Assembly (NCBI GenBank): GCA_023251075.1
Contig: JAHEZM010000018.1
Span: forward strand, 1 to 64,000
Length of the DNA stretch: 64,000 nucleotides
DNA from: Flavobacteriales bacterium
GTDB lineage: Bacteria; Bacteroidota; Bacteroidia; Flavobacteriales_C; GCA-002722245
Direction of reading: 5' to 3'
The notes beneath the pieces are model-generated. The model did not search any database and was not told the origin of the DNA. It was given only the letters and a program-made list of their open reading frames with translations. Below, piece by piece: positions 44,907 to 56,157 of this stretch; within the stretch, counting starts at the first letter, position 1; each line of letters begins with the position of its first letter. The position numbers were made by a program, and so were the translations under genes.

Positions 44907-44928
44907 AAAGCTGTATTTTTTTACCTAA

Positions 44929-46200
44929 TTAATCTTTAATGAACTTGCTATTTTGAACGGCATTCACAGAAATAAAATAAATTCCGCTATTTAAATCAGA
45001 GATACTAAAAACAGAATTGTTGTAAATAAAGTCTTTTACAATCTGTCCCTCCACGTTCATGATTTGCACGCGATCATTTACATTTAGTCCTTTTATCATT
45101 AATTGATCGGTTGCCGGATTAGGATAAATATTTAAAGCTTTAGTATCATTTTGAATTCCATTGCTTGAAGTGAGCAGAGGACAATTTCCCAACGGAATGG
45201 AAAGGAAATTTTTTACCGTAGCCATTTGAGGTTTATCTACTCCATTCAAAGGTTCAATGGATAAGTTGTAAGTATCCCACCATTCTCCACCGGCCCAATA
45301 AGTACCATTCACGCAGTTGCTTGCCAGGTATGTGAGGAAATTATTCAAGGCTACATTCCATCGCGCATCATCACCGGGAATACCATATTCACCAACATAT
45401 CCTTTCAAGCCATTAGTATTCAACCAAGTGATAAAAGGTGTTACGCGATCAACGCCTACATTAGGATAAGCTCCTTCAGAATCATAAGTTCCTGCGTATT
45501 CGCCCGAAGCATCGGCGTCAAAATAAACGTGAGCTTGAAAAATAAGCTTATCGGACACGTCAACTAGATTTTTAAGATTATCGCTGGATTGCATCCATCT
45601 TTCTCCCGAACTCCAATCGTCACCACTTACAATAATAGTAGTTGTTAAATCGGAGCTTCTAATACCCGTGATGATTTGCTGCGCAATGGAAAACCATGAA
45701 GTAGACTGTAGCATATCATGCGGTTCATTCATAATGTCGTAACCAAAAATATTGGTTTTGTTTTTTAAGGCAGTGGCCAAGCGTGTCCAACCATCCTTAA
45801 TATTTGCCACTGGTAAACCATTGGCACCAATAATTTTTTCGGTACCGTTAATACTTCTTCTTCCATAGTTGTGCATATCCACTATGACTTGCATTCCTTT
45901 AGTATTGGCATAATCAATCACAGCAGTAATTCTATTCAACTCAGCTGTATTTAGTGCAGCATTCATCGTGGGCTGAATTCTTTCCCATTTTATCGGAAGA
46001 CGAATTAACTTCAATCCCTTTCCACTATAGTAATCTAAAACTGAATTGCTGGGATAAGTGTAATCTGTATCGTAAACGCCGGGGAAAACATCGCCGAATT
46101 CAGCGCCGGCTAAATTCACACCGTAGTTAAGGGCAGTTTGTGCGTTAGTTATCAATGCCGAAAAAAGGCAAATAAAAAAGGGGGTAATGATTTTTTTCAT
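44929..46200 (-). CDS. Secreted GH5 glycosidase with T9SS signal
   Basis: The 423-residue protein has a signal peptide (about 1-20), a GH5 barrel (about 24-335) and a T9SS domain ('LNIYPNPATDQ'). The acid/base Glu159 lies in DIMNEP and the nucleophile Glu271 in GEYG; 'RLPIKWERIQP' and 'VDMHNYG' are further family marks. GH5 enzymes cleave beta-1,4-glucans or mannans and this one resembles endoglucanases. It is the first gene of the minus-strand run of T9SS cargo. Its 352-bp upstream region holds palindromes but no gene. Confidence 0.9.
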   Translation of the reverse strand: MKKIITPFFICLFSALITNAQTALNYGVNLAGAEFGDVFPGVYDTDYTYPSNSVLDYYSGKGLKLIRLPIKWERIQPTMNAALNTAELNRITAVIDYANTKGMQVIVDMHNYGRRSINGTEKIIGANGLPVANIKDGWTRLATALKNKTNIFGYDIMNEPHDMLQSTSWFSIAQQIITGIRSSDLTTTIIVSGDDWSSGERWMQSSDNLKNLVDVSDKLIFQAHVYFDADASGEYAGTYDSEGAYPNVGVDRVTPFITWLNTNGLKGYVGEYGIPGDDARWNVALNNFLTYLASNCVNGTYWAGGEWWDTYNLSIEPLNGVDKPQMATVKNFLSIPLGNCPLLTSSNGIQNDTKALNIYPNPATDQLMIKGLNVNDRVQIMNVEGQIVKDFIYNNSVFSISDLNSGIYFISVNAVQNSKFIKD

Positions 46201-46552
46201 CGTTGTTTTTTTAGTTGTTTAACATTTTTTTTGGAGTTGGGGCTCCCTTGTAAAGGTATTATCCAAAACAATTTCATGCGTTGATTCAGACTCTATGACA
46301 AGTTATTGTCAGTGCGGATTTGCTTAGAAAGGAAGAATTGTCAGTTCTAAGTCAGTGATTATAAATTTTTATAAATCCCTTGGTGAATAGACGTTTTAGA
46401 TTATGTCAATTCAAATCAAAGAAAACATCAAGTTTTCCGATAGGCTTTAATGCGGTTTTTAAAGCATAATATCTTGAATAGTGCTTGAGATAATTCCAAA
46501 ATAAAAAAGCTTCCGTTAGGCGACGGAAGCTTTTCTTTCTTATACAGTCATC
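46201..46552. other. Intergenic region upstream of the GH5 gene
   Basis: No open frame of use is seen. It holds the perfect inverted repeat TGACAA-GTTA-TTGTCA (46296-46311), about 100 bp before the GH5 start, a weaker pair TTAGAA/TTCTAA just beyond it, and a hairpin GCTTTAA/TTTAAAGC near 46446. These could be operators for the GH5 gene; nothing links them to a known regulator. The terminator of the SPFH gene lies at the right end. Confidence 0.4.
46505..46534 (-). terminator. Intrinsic terminator of the SPFH protein gene
   Basis: A perfect 12-bp stem, AAAAGCTTCCGT with ACGGAAGCTTTT, around a 6-base loop, ends in T residues on the minus strand, 18 bp after the stop at 46553. Confidence 0.85.
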
Positions 46553-47341
46553 CTAATTTCCTGTATTAATCAAATTTGATGCTTTACCATCGGTAATAAT
46601 GATTTTAGAATTGGGTGAATTTACTAAGCTTTTCAACATTTCTATTTGATTGTATTGAATGATTTTATCGGAGATAGATTGATTTAAGATGTCTTGTGAT
46701 TTTTTGATCCCTTCAGCTTCAATCACCTTTCTTTCTGCTTCTTTTTTAGCTTGGTCAATCACATATTCCATTTTAAGAGATAATTGTTCCGCATTCACTT
46801 TGTCTTGAATAGCTTGCGCCATTTGAGGAGGTAAAACAATGTCTTTTAAAAGTACTGCATCGATAGTAAATCCTAATTTAGCAATGTGTGCGGTTAGCTC
46901 TTCAGAAATAGCTCTTTCCACTTTATCTCTTTCTGTTGCATATAATTCTTTGGCAAAATATCTTGAACTTATTTCTCTGGCAGTAGCACGGAAGTTACTT
47001 AGCACAATCACTTCTTCGTAGTTCTCGCCAAATTTTATGTAAACGTTCTTTACAGAATCGGGATTTACATGGTACAATAAAGAAATTTCAGCATTTACGC
47101 TCAAACCTTCTTTAGTGGGAAGAGGTAAGCTATTGAAAACCTCTACGGTTCTGATGTTGATTTTAACAACTTTACTTACAAAAGGATTGTACCATTTTAA
47201 ACCTTGAGTAACAGGTTTTCCTTTTATTTTTCCAAGCGTTTGTTTGATTCCCATTTCACCTGGTCGGATTACGGCACATTGTTGAAATAGCATACTGAAG
47301 CCAATTGCAGCTACAGCGAAGGATAAAATTTTCATTCTCAT
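46553..47341 (-). CDS. Prohibitin-like SPFH domain protein
   Basis: The 262-residue protein has an N-terminal hydrophobic segment ending in FQQC (Cys22), which can be read as a lipobox or as a membrane anchor. The SPFH/prohibitin domain follows ('AVIRPGEMGIKQTLGKIKGK', 'IRTVEVFNSLPLPTKEGLSV', 'REISSRYFAKELY'), then a charged coiled coil ('KKEAERKVIEAEGIKKSQDI'). Such proteins form rings or lattices in membranes. The usual anchor is a plain helix, so a lipid anchor would be unusual. It is a single gene with its own terminator. Confidence 0.88.
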   Translation of the reverse strand: MRMKILSFAVAAIGFSMLFQQCAVIRPGEMGIKQTLGKIKGKPVTQGLKWYNPFVSKVVKINIRTVEVFNSLPLPTKEGLSVNAEISLLYHVNPDSVKNVYIKFGENYEEVIVLSNFRATAREISSRYFAKELYATERDKVERAISEELTAHIAKLGFTIDAVLLKDIVLPPQMAQAIQDKVNAEQLSLKMEYVIDQAKKEAERKVIEAEGIKKSQDILNQSISDKIIQYNQIEMLKSLVNSPNSKIIITDGKASNLINTGN

Positions 47342-47433
47342 AATAGAAATATTTAAGGTTACTGCTTAAATGTATCTATTAAAACGTTTCCTTTATTTCT
47401 CGTTAATGAATATTAACAATAATTGAATTTGGC

Positions 47434-48612
47434 TTACATTCTCTCTATTACAATTGCACTTGCTCCTCCGCCACCATTACAAATACCAGCTGCGCCAATT
47501 TTACCATTGTTTTGATGTAGAACATTAATTAAGGTAACAATGATTCTTGCTCCTGAAGAGCCTAGTGGATGTCCTAAAGAAACTGCTCCACCATTTACAT
47601 TTACTTTTGAAGGATCTAATCCCATCTTTTGTATGTTCACTAAACCAACTACAGAGAAAGCTTCGTTGAGTTCATAAAAATCAACTTCCGAGGTTTTCAA
47701 ATTTGCTTTAGCTAAAGCTTTTGGTACTGCTAACGATGGTGCTGTTGTAAACCATTCCGGTGCGTGTGCTGCATCTGCAAAGCTTACAATTTTTGCTAAG
47801 GGTTTAATACCTAATTCATCGGCTTTTTTCTTGCTCATTAAAACCAATGCTGAAGCTCCGTCATTCAAGGTAGAAGCGTTAGCAGCAGTTACCGTTCCTT
47901 CTTTGGTGAATACAGGTTTCAATCCTGCTATTTTATCGAATTTCACATTGGTATATTCTTCATCCTCTTTAAAGAAAGTAGATTCTCCTTTTTTAGATGG
48001 AATTTCAACGTGCACTATTTCATTATTGAATTTTCCAGCCTTCCATGCAGCAGCAGATCGAGTATAAGATTCAATGGCAAAAGCATCTTGCGCTTCTCTG
48101 CTGATGTTGCATTCTTTGGCACACATGTCGGCAGCATTTCCCATGTGGTAATTATTGTATACATCAGTTAGTCCATCTTTCACCAATCCATCAATCATTT
48201 TTGCATCTCCTAACTTGGCGCCAAAACGGGCTTTATCAAGGTAGTAAGGCACGCTTGACATGTTTTCCATTCCACCAGCTACCACCACATCATTGTCGCC
48301 CACCATAATAGATTGCGCTGCCAGCATCACTGATTTCATTCCTGAGGCACAAACTTTATTTACGGTGGTTGCAGGAACAGAATTCGGTAATCCCGCGAAA
48401 ATAGCCGCTTGTCGGGCAGGAGCCTGACCCGCATTCGCCTGTAAAACATTTCCCATAAATACTTCCTGAACATGTTTTGGATCCAGTTTGATTTTTTCAA
48501 GTGCGCCTTTTATAGCGATGGCACCCAACTGAGTAGCTGAAATATTAGCCAATGATCCACCGAAACTTCCCATAGGGGTTCTAACTGCTGATACGATATA
48601 AACTTCTTGCAT
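47434..48612 (-). CDS. Acetyl-CoA acetyltransferase (thiolase)
   Basis: Thiolases join two acetyl-CoA molecules to acetoacetyl-CoA or run the reverse. The 392-residue protein has all three active-site residues at the standard places: Cys88 in NKVCASGMKS, His348 in GHPLGSSGAR and Cys378 in GICNGGGGASA. The size and the motifs fit the biosynthetic/degradative acetyl-CoA C-acetyltransferase group. No other beta-oxidation or ketone-body gene is adjacent, so the pathway is open. Confidence 0.94.
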   Translation of the reverse strand: MQEVYIVSAVRTPMGSFGGSLANISATQLGAIAIKGALEKIKLDPKHVQEVFMGNVLQANAGQAPARQAAIFAGLPNSVPATTVNKVCASGMKSVMLAAQSIMVGDNDVVVAGGMENMSSVPYYLDKARFGAKLGDAKMIDGLVKDGLTDVYNNYHMGNAADMCAKECNISREAQDAFAIESYTRSAAAWKAGKFNNEIVHVEIPSKKGESTFFKEDEEYTNVKFDKIAGLKPVFTKEGTVTAANASTLNDGASALVLMSKKKADELGIKPLAKIVSFADAAHAPEWFTTAPSLAVPKALAKANLKTSEVDFYELNEAFSVVGLVNIQKMGLDPSKVNVNGGAVSLGHPLGSSGARIIVTLINVLHQNNGKIGAAGICNGGGGASAIVIERM

Positions 48613-48668
48613 GATGATTTGATTTTCGCGTGATACGCAGCTTTGCCGATTTGGTTCTAAGCACTAAA

Positions 48669-49583
48669 TTAAATCTCAAACTCTTGCTTCAGTATTTCTT
48701 TTTCTCCAGCGTTTACTATCACGAAGTATTTTCCTTTCTCCCAGCCCGAAACTTTTAATGAAAATTCATAGGTCATGTTCAAAGCACGAGGGACATGGAA
48801 AGGAGTTAGTCCATTATCAACAACTTCTCCTTTTTCATTCATAACCTTTTGACTAACATCGCATGCTTTATTTACATAGATGGAGATTTTTCCCCTCACT
48901 TCAACAGGAGTATAAACGATCTCTCTGTTTTCATTTACCTCTGTGCGACGTTGTGTATTGTACCAATTATTAGGAATATTCATTTCTGAGGCAATGGCTT
49001 CGCGCAAACTTCTAATATCCTCTCCATTGCTTGCTGTTTGTACATCATTGTCGAGGTTAAGATTTGATAAGCCATCACCATTTGCTGCGCACCAAACAGC
49101 TTCTTGTTTAATGCTAGGAGAAAGTTTTTTGTCTTTCATCAATTGGGTTAGCTTGATCAAATTTTTATTGTCGGTAAATGTTAATTTAAAAGTTGAATTA
49201 GGTGCCGGAGATTGATCACTTGACTCGCTGCAATATCCTTCTACAATTAAATTTTTATTTTCATTTCCTTTTAACAAAACTACACTTGAGTTAGGCACAA
49301 AAATATTTTGTTCTTCGTTGATATCGGCCACAAACATAGTGCCTGCAGGAATATTTATTTTACAAGATTTGTTGCTTAAGTTTTTAATCAGCAATTTGAT
49401 GGCTTCTCCCGAATGACTTCCTGTGGAGCTGGCTTCAATCTGAATCAGTTTCTTGTTTACTGCGTCATGAATGCTTATTTCTTCTTCTGTAAAAAAGCTT
49501 GTGGTGAGAAAGGTTATCAATACCGCCACAATGGTTAATAAAATAAAATCTACTGCTCTGCGAATCACACTTCCCGTTTCCAT
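48669..49583 (-). CDS. Membrane-anchored protein of unknown function
   Basis: I start at ATG 49583 (METGSVIRRAVDFILLTIVA); the open frame runs 27 codons further but overlaps the glyA terminator. The 304-residue protein has one membrane helix (about 10-32) followed by a large extracytoplasmic part. Residues about 45-140 look like a beta-sandwich ('EAIKLLIKNLSNKSCKINIP', 'PAGTMFVA') and the C-terminal part ends in a second beta-domain. I recognise no family. It is alone between thiolase and glyA. Confidence 0.65.
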   Translation of the reverse strand: METGSVIRRAVDFILLTIVAVLITFLTTSFFTEEEISIHDAVNKKLIQIEASSTGSHSGEAIKLLIKNLSNKSCKINIPAGTMFVADINEEQNIFVPNSSVVLLKGNENKNLIVEGYCSESSDQSPAPNSTFKLTFTDNKNLIKLTQLMKDKKLSPSIKQEAVWCAANGDGLSNLNLDNDVQTASNGEDIRSLREAIASEMNIPNNWYNTQRRTEVNENREIVYTPVEVRGKISIYVNKACDVSQKVMNEKGEVVDNGLTPFHVPRALNMTYEFSLKVSGWEKGKYFVIVNAGEKEILKQEFEI

Positions 49584-49643
49584 ACTTGTAGGTTTGTTAT
49601 AGAAATGTGATAAAACAAAAACGTTACAAGTTTTAATGCAAAA

Positions 49644-49672
49644 AAAATCCGGAACTGTTAGCACCGGATTTT
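49644..49672 (-). terminator. Intrinsic terminator of glyA
   Basis: AAAATCCGG pairs with CCGGATTTT across an 11-base loop and runs into seven T residues on the minus strand, 20 bp after the glyA stop. Confidence 0.75.
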
Positions 49673-49692
49673 CTCTTTCTATTTATTTGATA

Positions 49693-50979
49693 TTAAACCA
49701 AAGCTTCCTGAGCAAACAAAGGATAGCTGCTCATCATTTCTGTAACGTCAGATTTGATTTGTGCTAATTTCGCTGCGTTGTCTCTGTTTTCGATAGCTGC
49801 ATCAATAAACTCAACAACTTTTACTATTTCAGCTTCTTTCACTCCTCTAGAAGAGATGGCAGGCGTACCCACACGAATACCTGAAGTTACGAATGGAGAT
49901 TTATCATCGAAAGGAACCATGTTTTTGTTTACAGTGATGTGCGCATGTCCTAAAGCAGCTTCAGCATCTTTTCCGCTGATGCCTTTAGAACGCATGTCAA
50001 TTAACATGGAGTGATTATCGGTACCGCCAGAGATGATTTGGTATCCTTTTTTCACTAACTCTGCAGCCATAACTGAAGCATTTTTTTGTACTTGTTTGAT
50101 GTAGTCGCCATACTCATCAGTTAACGCTTCACCAAAAGCAATAGCTTTAGCAGCAATAACGTGCTCTAACGGTCCGCCTTGAGTTCCAGGGAAAACAGCG
50201 CCATCTAAACATTGCGACATTTTTTTCAATTCTCCTTTAGGCGTTTTTTGTCCCATTGGGTTTTCAAAATCTTTACCTAACATGATCACACCACCGCGCG
50301 GACCTCTTAAGGTTTTGTGAGTAGTTGTAGTTACAATATGGCAATGTTCCATTGGGTTGTTCAATAAGCCTTTGGCAATTAAACCTGCAGGGTGAGAGAT
50401 ATCGGCCATCAATAAAGCACCCACTTCATCGGCAATGGCTCTCATTGTTTTGTAATCCCAATCTCTTGAATAAGCAGAAGCGCCGGCAATAATTAATTTT
50501 GGTTTTACTTCACGCGCTTTTTGAGCAATAATATCAGTACTAACTCTTCCTGTTTCTCTTTCAACACCATAGAAATTCGGTTTGTATAATTTACCAGAGA
50601 AGTTTACTGGAGAACCGTGTGTTAAGTGACCACCATGAGACAAGTCGAAACCCAAAATAGCATCACCCGGATTCAATACCGCCAACATAACAGCAGCATT
50701 GGCTTGTGCACCAGAGTGAGGTTGAACGTTAGCCCATTCAGCACCGAATAATTTTTTCAAACGGTCGATAGCCAATTGTTCAATTTCATCTACTACCTCG
50801 CAACCACCATAATATCTTTTACCCGGAAGTCCTTCAGCATATTTGTTGGTTAAAATGCTGCCCATTGCGTTAATCACTTGTTCGCTCACGAAATTTTCAG
50901 ATGCGATTAATTCGATTCCGCTTAATTGGCGTTGTTTTTCCTTAGCAATAAGGTCGAAAATAACTTTGTCTCTTTTCAT
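49693..50979 (-). CDS. glyA: Serine hydroxymethyltransferase
   Basis: GlyA converts serine and tetrahydrofolate to glycine and methylene-tetrahydrofolate, the main source of one-carbon units; these units also feed MetE elsewhere in the window. The 428-residue protein has the PLP lysine Lys222 in '[15 protein letters not shown]', '[18 protein letters not shown]' and '[14 protein letters not shown]'. It has full family length and is a single gene with its own terminator. Confidence 0.97.
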   Translation of the reverse strand: MKRDKVIFDLIAKEKQRQLSGIELIASENFVSEQVINAMGSILTNKYAEGLPGKRYYGGCEVVDEIEQLAIDRLKKLFGAEWANVQPHSGAQANAAVMLAVLNPGDAILGFDLSHGGHLTHGSPVNFSGKLYKPNFYGVERETGRVSTDIIAQKAREVKPKLIIAGASAYSRDWDYKTMRAIADEVGALLMADISHPAGLIAKGLLNNPMEHCHIVTTTTHKTLRGPRGGVIMLGKDFENPMGQKTPKGELKKMSQCLDGAVFPGTQGGPLEHVIAAKAIAFGEALTDEYGDYIKQVQKNASVMAAELVKKGYQIISGGTDNHSMLIDMRSKGISGKDAEAALGHAHITVNKNMVPFDDKSPFVTSGIRVGTPAISSRGVKEAEIVKVVEFIDAAIENRDNAAKLAQIKSDVTEMMSSYPLFAQEALV

Positions 50980-51146
50980 TGTATTTAGTTTTATTTTACT
51001 CTTTTAGAAATGAGGGGCAAAAATACGGTGTTCTTTTCAAAGAAGAAAGTATTAATTGAGGTTGTTAGAAAATATTGAAAAGTCATTTCCCACCAACTTT
51101 AAATTGCCCAACTCCTCAAAAATTCCTAACTATGTTTTCTCTTACA

Positions 51147-52085
51147 ATGAAGACCAGGGTTAGCAACATATTTAATATTGAATTTCCATTGATACAAGCC
51201 GGTATGGTGTGGTGTAGCGGTTGGCGGTTGGCATCTGCGGTAAGCAATGCCGGTGGATTGGGAATTATTGGTGCGGGGTCGATGTATCCTGAGGTTTTAA
51301 GAGAGCATATTCAAAAATGCAAACAGGCAACGAATAAACCTTTCGCAGTAAATGTTCCTTTATTGTATCCCAATATTGAGGAAATCATTAAGATCATTGT
51401 GGAAGAAGGGGTGAAGATTGTTTTTACCAGTGCAGGAAATCCAAAAACATGGACTAGCTTTTTGAAAGAAAAGGGAATTACGGTGGTGCACGTAGTGTCA
51501 TCGGCTAAATTTGCCAAAAAAGCAGAAGAAGCTGGAGTAGATGCTGTAGTAGCGGAAGGATTTGAAGCAGGCGGACACAATGGAAGAGAGGAAACCACCA
51601 CAATGGTATTGATTCCTCAAGTAGTGGAAGCGGTAAAAATACCGGTGATTGCTGCAGGCGGTATTGCCAGTGGTAAGGCTATGTTGGCGGCTTTTGTCTT
51701 AGGTGCCGAAGGGGTTCAGATAGGAAGTAGATTTGTGGCTTCGATAGAATCTTCAGCGCACGAAAAATTTAAAAATAAAGTGATTCATACTCAAGAAGGA
51801 GAAACTTTGCTTACCTTAAAGGAACTCACACCGGTAAGATTAATTAAAAATAAGTTCTTTCAATCTGTAGAAGAAGCCAAACAAAAAGGGGCAACTACAG
51901 AAGAACTAAAAGCTTTGTTGGGAAGAGGCAGAGCTAAAAAAGGAATGTTTGAGGGAGATATGGAGGAAGGGGAGTTGGAGATCGGACAGGTAGCTTCCAC
52001 TTTTCATGAAATTAAACCTGCTGCAGATATTGTAAGAGAGATAATGACCGAATTCGAAGAAAGAAAAAAATCGTTTAATGATTAA
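51147..52085 (+). CDS. Nitronate monooxygenase-family flavoprotein
   Basis: I start at ATG 51147 (MKTRVSNIFNIEFPLIQAGM); ATG 51132 and a longer frame from 51075 are possible. The 312-residue protein is an FMN-binding TIM barrel of the nitronate monooxygenase/enoyl reductase FabK group: 'PLIQAGMVWCSGWRLASAVS', 'AEGFEAGGHNG' and 'VIAAGGIASGKAMLAAFVLG' with 'QIGSRF'. The substrate may be a nitronate or an enoyl-thioester. Its last 8 bp overlap the first M16 peptidase gene, so three genes are coupled here. Confidence 0.85.
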   Translation: MKTRVSNIFNIEFPLIQAGMVWCSGWRLASAVSNAGGLGIIGAGSMYPEVLREHIQKCKQATNKPFAVNVPLLYPNIEEIIKIIVEEGVKIVFTSAGNPKTWTSFLKEKGITVVHVVSSAKFAKKAEEAGVDAVVAEGFEAGGHNGREETTTMVLIPQVVEAVKIPVIAAGGIASGKAMLAAFVLGAEGVQIGSRFVASIESSAHEKFKNKVIHTQEGETLLTLKELTPVRLIKNKFFQSVEEAKQKGATTEELKALLGRGRAKKGMFEGDMEEGELEIGQVASTFHEIKPAADIVREIMTEFEERKKSFND

Positions 52086-53313
52086 CTACAAAGAAAGAAC
52101 ATTGGCTAATGGTTTGAAAGTTATTGCGCATCGTGATACTTCTACTCCCATGGCAGCTTTAAATATCTTGTATAAGGTAGGAGCGAAAGATGAAGATCCT
52201 TCCATGACAGGATTTGCGCATTTATTTGAACATTTAATGTTTGGAGGAACTCCGGCAGTTCCCGATTTTGATACCTTGGTGCAAAACATGGGAGGGGATA
52301 GTAATGCCTTTACTACCAACGATTACACTAATTATTATTTGTCGTTTCCCAAAGATAATATCGAGCGTGCTTTTTGGTTGGAGGCCGATAGAATGAAAGG
52401 ATTGGCGTTCACACAAAAAAGCTTGGATGTTCAGAAAAACGTGGTGATTGAAGAGTTTAAACAGCGTTATTTAAATCAGCCTTATGGTGATGCATGGTTA
52501 AAAATTCGTCCGGTTGCCTACAAAGTACATCCTTACAAATGGGCCACTATTGGTGAAAAAATTGAGCATATCGAAAAAGCCGAATTGCAAGATGTGAAAG
52601 ATTTTTTCTACCGTTATTATTTACCCAACAATGCTATTTTGGTTTTTGCCGGAGATGTGGAGGAAGAAAAAATATTTGCTTTGGCTGAACATTATTTTGG
52701 CGCAATTCCTTCGGGAGAAATTAAACGACAGAAGTACAGTTTTGAGTCTCCTCAGAGTGAGTACAGAGATTTGAATTCCGATTTGAAAGTACCGGTAAAA
52801 TCTTTTTACCAGGTATATCATATGCCAGCAAGAAATCATAAAGATTATTATGCGGTAGATTTACTTTCCGATGTATTGGCACGCGGTACTTCATCGCGAT
52901 TATACCAAAAACTGGTGAAAGAAAATCCATTGTTTGCTGAGTTAAGCACATATATTATGGGTAGTGTTGATCCGGGATTATTTGTGGTACATGCTATGCT
53001 TTCCGATAATGTAGATATTGATGAGGCGAAGGCTGCATTGCAAAAAGAAATGGATGAATTATTGCAAAACGGAATTTTAGAAAATGAGTTGAAAAAAGTC
53101 GTTCATAAATCGGAAACAAGTTTGGTGTATTCAGAAATGAATGTGTTGAATAAAGCCCAAAACCTGGCTTTTTTCGAAATGTTGGAAGATGCTTCTTTAG
53201 TTAATACTCAACAAGAAAAATACAATGAAGTTACTTCTGCTGAAGTGCTTCGTGTGGCGAAAGAAATATTAAGAAATGAAAATTGTACCTGTTTAAATTA
53301 TACGAATGTCTGA
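52078..53313 (+). CDS. M16-family zinc peptidase (catalytic subunit)
   Basis: The 411-residue protein has the inverted zinc motif HLFEH in 'GFAHLFEHLMFGGT' and the distal Glu in 'VVIEEFKQRYLNQPYGD'. It is the catalytic half of a two-gene M16B peptidase of the mitochondrial-processing-peptidase type. Its gene overlaps both neighbours by 8 bp. It has no signal peptide, so it should act in the cytoplasm on short or unfolded peptides, paired with the protein at 53306-54580. Confidence 0.93.
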   Translation: MINYKERTLANGLKVIAHRDTSTPMAALNILYKVGAKDEDPSMTGFAHLFEHLMFGGTPAVPDFDTLVQNMGGDSNAFTTNDYTNYYLSFPKDNIERAFWLEADRMKGLAFTQKSLDVQKNVVIEEFKQRYLNQPYGDAWLKIRPVAYKVHPYKWATIGEKIEHIEKAELQDVKDFFYRYYLPNNAILVFAGDVEEEKIFALAEHYFGAIPSGEIKRQKYSFESPQSEYRDLNSDLKVPVKSFYQVYHMPARNHKDYYAVDLLSDVLARGTSSRLYQKLVKENPLFAELSTYIMGSVDPGLFVVHAMLSDNVDIDEAKAALQKEMDELLQNGILENELKKVVHKSETSLVYSEMNVLNKAQNLAFFEMLEDASLVNTQQEKYNEVTSAEVLRVAKEILRNENCTCLNYTNV

Positions 53314-54580
53314 AACTATTACTCCTTCTATTCCTGCGGTAAGCAATACTTTTGAAATAAAAATTATTGAAGCCGAAAAAACAGCGCTCAAAAATGGAGT
53401 ACCCGTTTATTTTGTAAATGCAGGTACACAAGATATAGTGCGTTTGGAAATTTATTTTGATGCAGGTATTATCCGACAACAAAAACCTTTTCAGGCTTTC
53501 CTCACCAACTTAATGTTGATTGAAGGAACTACCAATCGCTCATCGGCTCAAATCTCTGAGGACATCGATTTTTATGGTGGTTATTTAAGTGTGGATTATG
53601 CCAAAGATTTTGCATCGTTAACCTTACATATTCTCAATAAATATTTCGATAAAGGATTGGAAGTAATTAAAGATATTTTGCAAAATGCCAACTTTCCGCA
53701 GAATGAATTAGATACCATGATAGCCAATCAAAAAAGTGCTTATATGGTAGATGTGGAAAAGGTATCGTATGTGGCGCAAAAGAAATTGAATGAGCTGATG
53801 TTTAAAGGCCACCCTTATGGTACAGCTTCCACTGCCGATGATTTCAATAAAATTTCGCGTGAAGATATTTTGGCTTTTTACAAATACTATAATTTGTCTT
53901 TTGCTCAAATTACTTTGTCGGGAAAAATTGAGCAAAAAGAAATTGATTTGTTAGATAAATATTTAGGTATTATTCCAGTTTCAGCAAAAGAAAAATCACC
54001 TTTTCCTGCTTCTTTTTCTTTTGATGCAGGAAAACATTTTGTAGAGAAAAAAGATGCCATGCAAAGTGCTATAAAAGTGGGTGGGCATCTCCCTTTTAAA
54101 GGTACTCAGGATTTTTATGGTTTGCTGGTTTTAAATACCATTTTTGGAGGATATTTTGGTTCTCGCTTGATGAATAATATTCGTGAGGATAAGGGCTGGA
54201 CTTATGGCATTTCCTCTTACATAGAATCTACAGCAATTGATTCTTGTTTAATTATTTCTACTGAGGTGAAAGGTGATATTGCTGAAAAAGCATTGGCTGA
54301 AATTTTTGTGGAAATGGATAAACTTTCTACCGAATTGGTGGCTGAGGATGAACTGGAAAAAGTCCGTACTTATATGTTGGGTAAATTCTTAAAAAATCTT
54401 GATGGCCCCTTTGAAGTATGTGATCGCTTTTGGGGAATTCAACAGTTTGGATTGGGTTATGAATATTACCATCAGTATATCAAAACCATCAAAACCATTA
54501 GTGCAGAAGAACTTCAGCGTTTGGCGAAAAAATACTTTGATAAAGATAAATTGGTGTGTTTGATTGCGGGAATCAGATAG
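53306..54580 (+). CDS. M16-family peptidase-like protein (non-catalytic subunit)
   Basis: The 424-residue protein has the M16 fold but no HxxEH motif; the place is taken by 'AFLTNLMLIEGTTNRSSAQI'. The family Arg/Tyr region is present as 'FGGYFGSRLMNNIREDKGWT' (in part) and 'YGISSYIES', which binds the substrate. Such R/Y subunits pair with the HxxEH subunit encoded just before. The 8-bp overlap with that gene supports co-translation of the two parts of one enzyme. Confidence 0.9.
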   Translation: MSETITPSIPAVSNTFEIKIIEAEKTALKNGVPVYFVNAGTQDIVRLEIYFDAGIIRQQKPFQAFLTNLMLIEGTTNRSSAQISEDIDFYGGYLSVDYAKDFASLTLHILNKYFDKGLEVIKDILQNANFPQNELDTMIANQKSAYMVDVEKVSYVAQKKLNELMFKGHPYGTASTADDFNKISREDILAFYKYYNLSFAQITLSGKIEQKEIDLLDKYLGIIPVSAKEKSPFPASFSFDAGKHFVEKKDAMQSAIKVGGHLPFKGTQDFYGLLVLNTIFGGYFGSRLMNNIREDKGWTYGISSYIESTAIDSCLIISTEVKGDIAEKALAEIFVEMDKLSTELVAEDELEKVRTYMLGKFLKNLDGPFEVCDRFWGIQQFGLGYEYYHQYIKTIKTISAEELQRLAKKYFDKDKLVCLIAGIR

Positions 54581-54624
54581 TTCTTCGTATTACAACTTTA
54601 TCTTTTATCTCTCACTTTTTTTGC

Positions 54625-56130
<1,506 letters not shown>

Positions 56131-56157
56131 AACTAAAACCTAAAATAGCATAGTGCA

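Noticed and set aside
52078-54580. A damaged M16 peptidase (second gene lacks HxxEH)
   Set aside because: M16 enzymes are commonly made of one HxxEH subunit and one R/Y subunit, and the second gene keeps the R/Y region.
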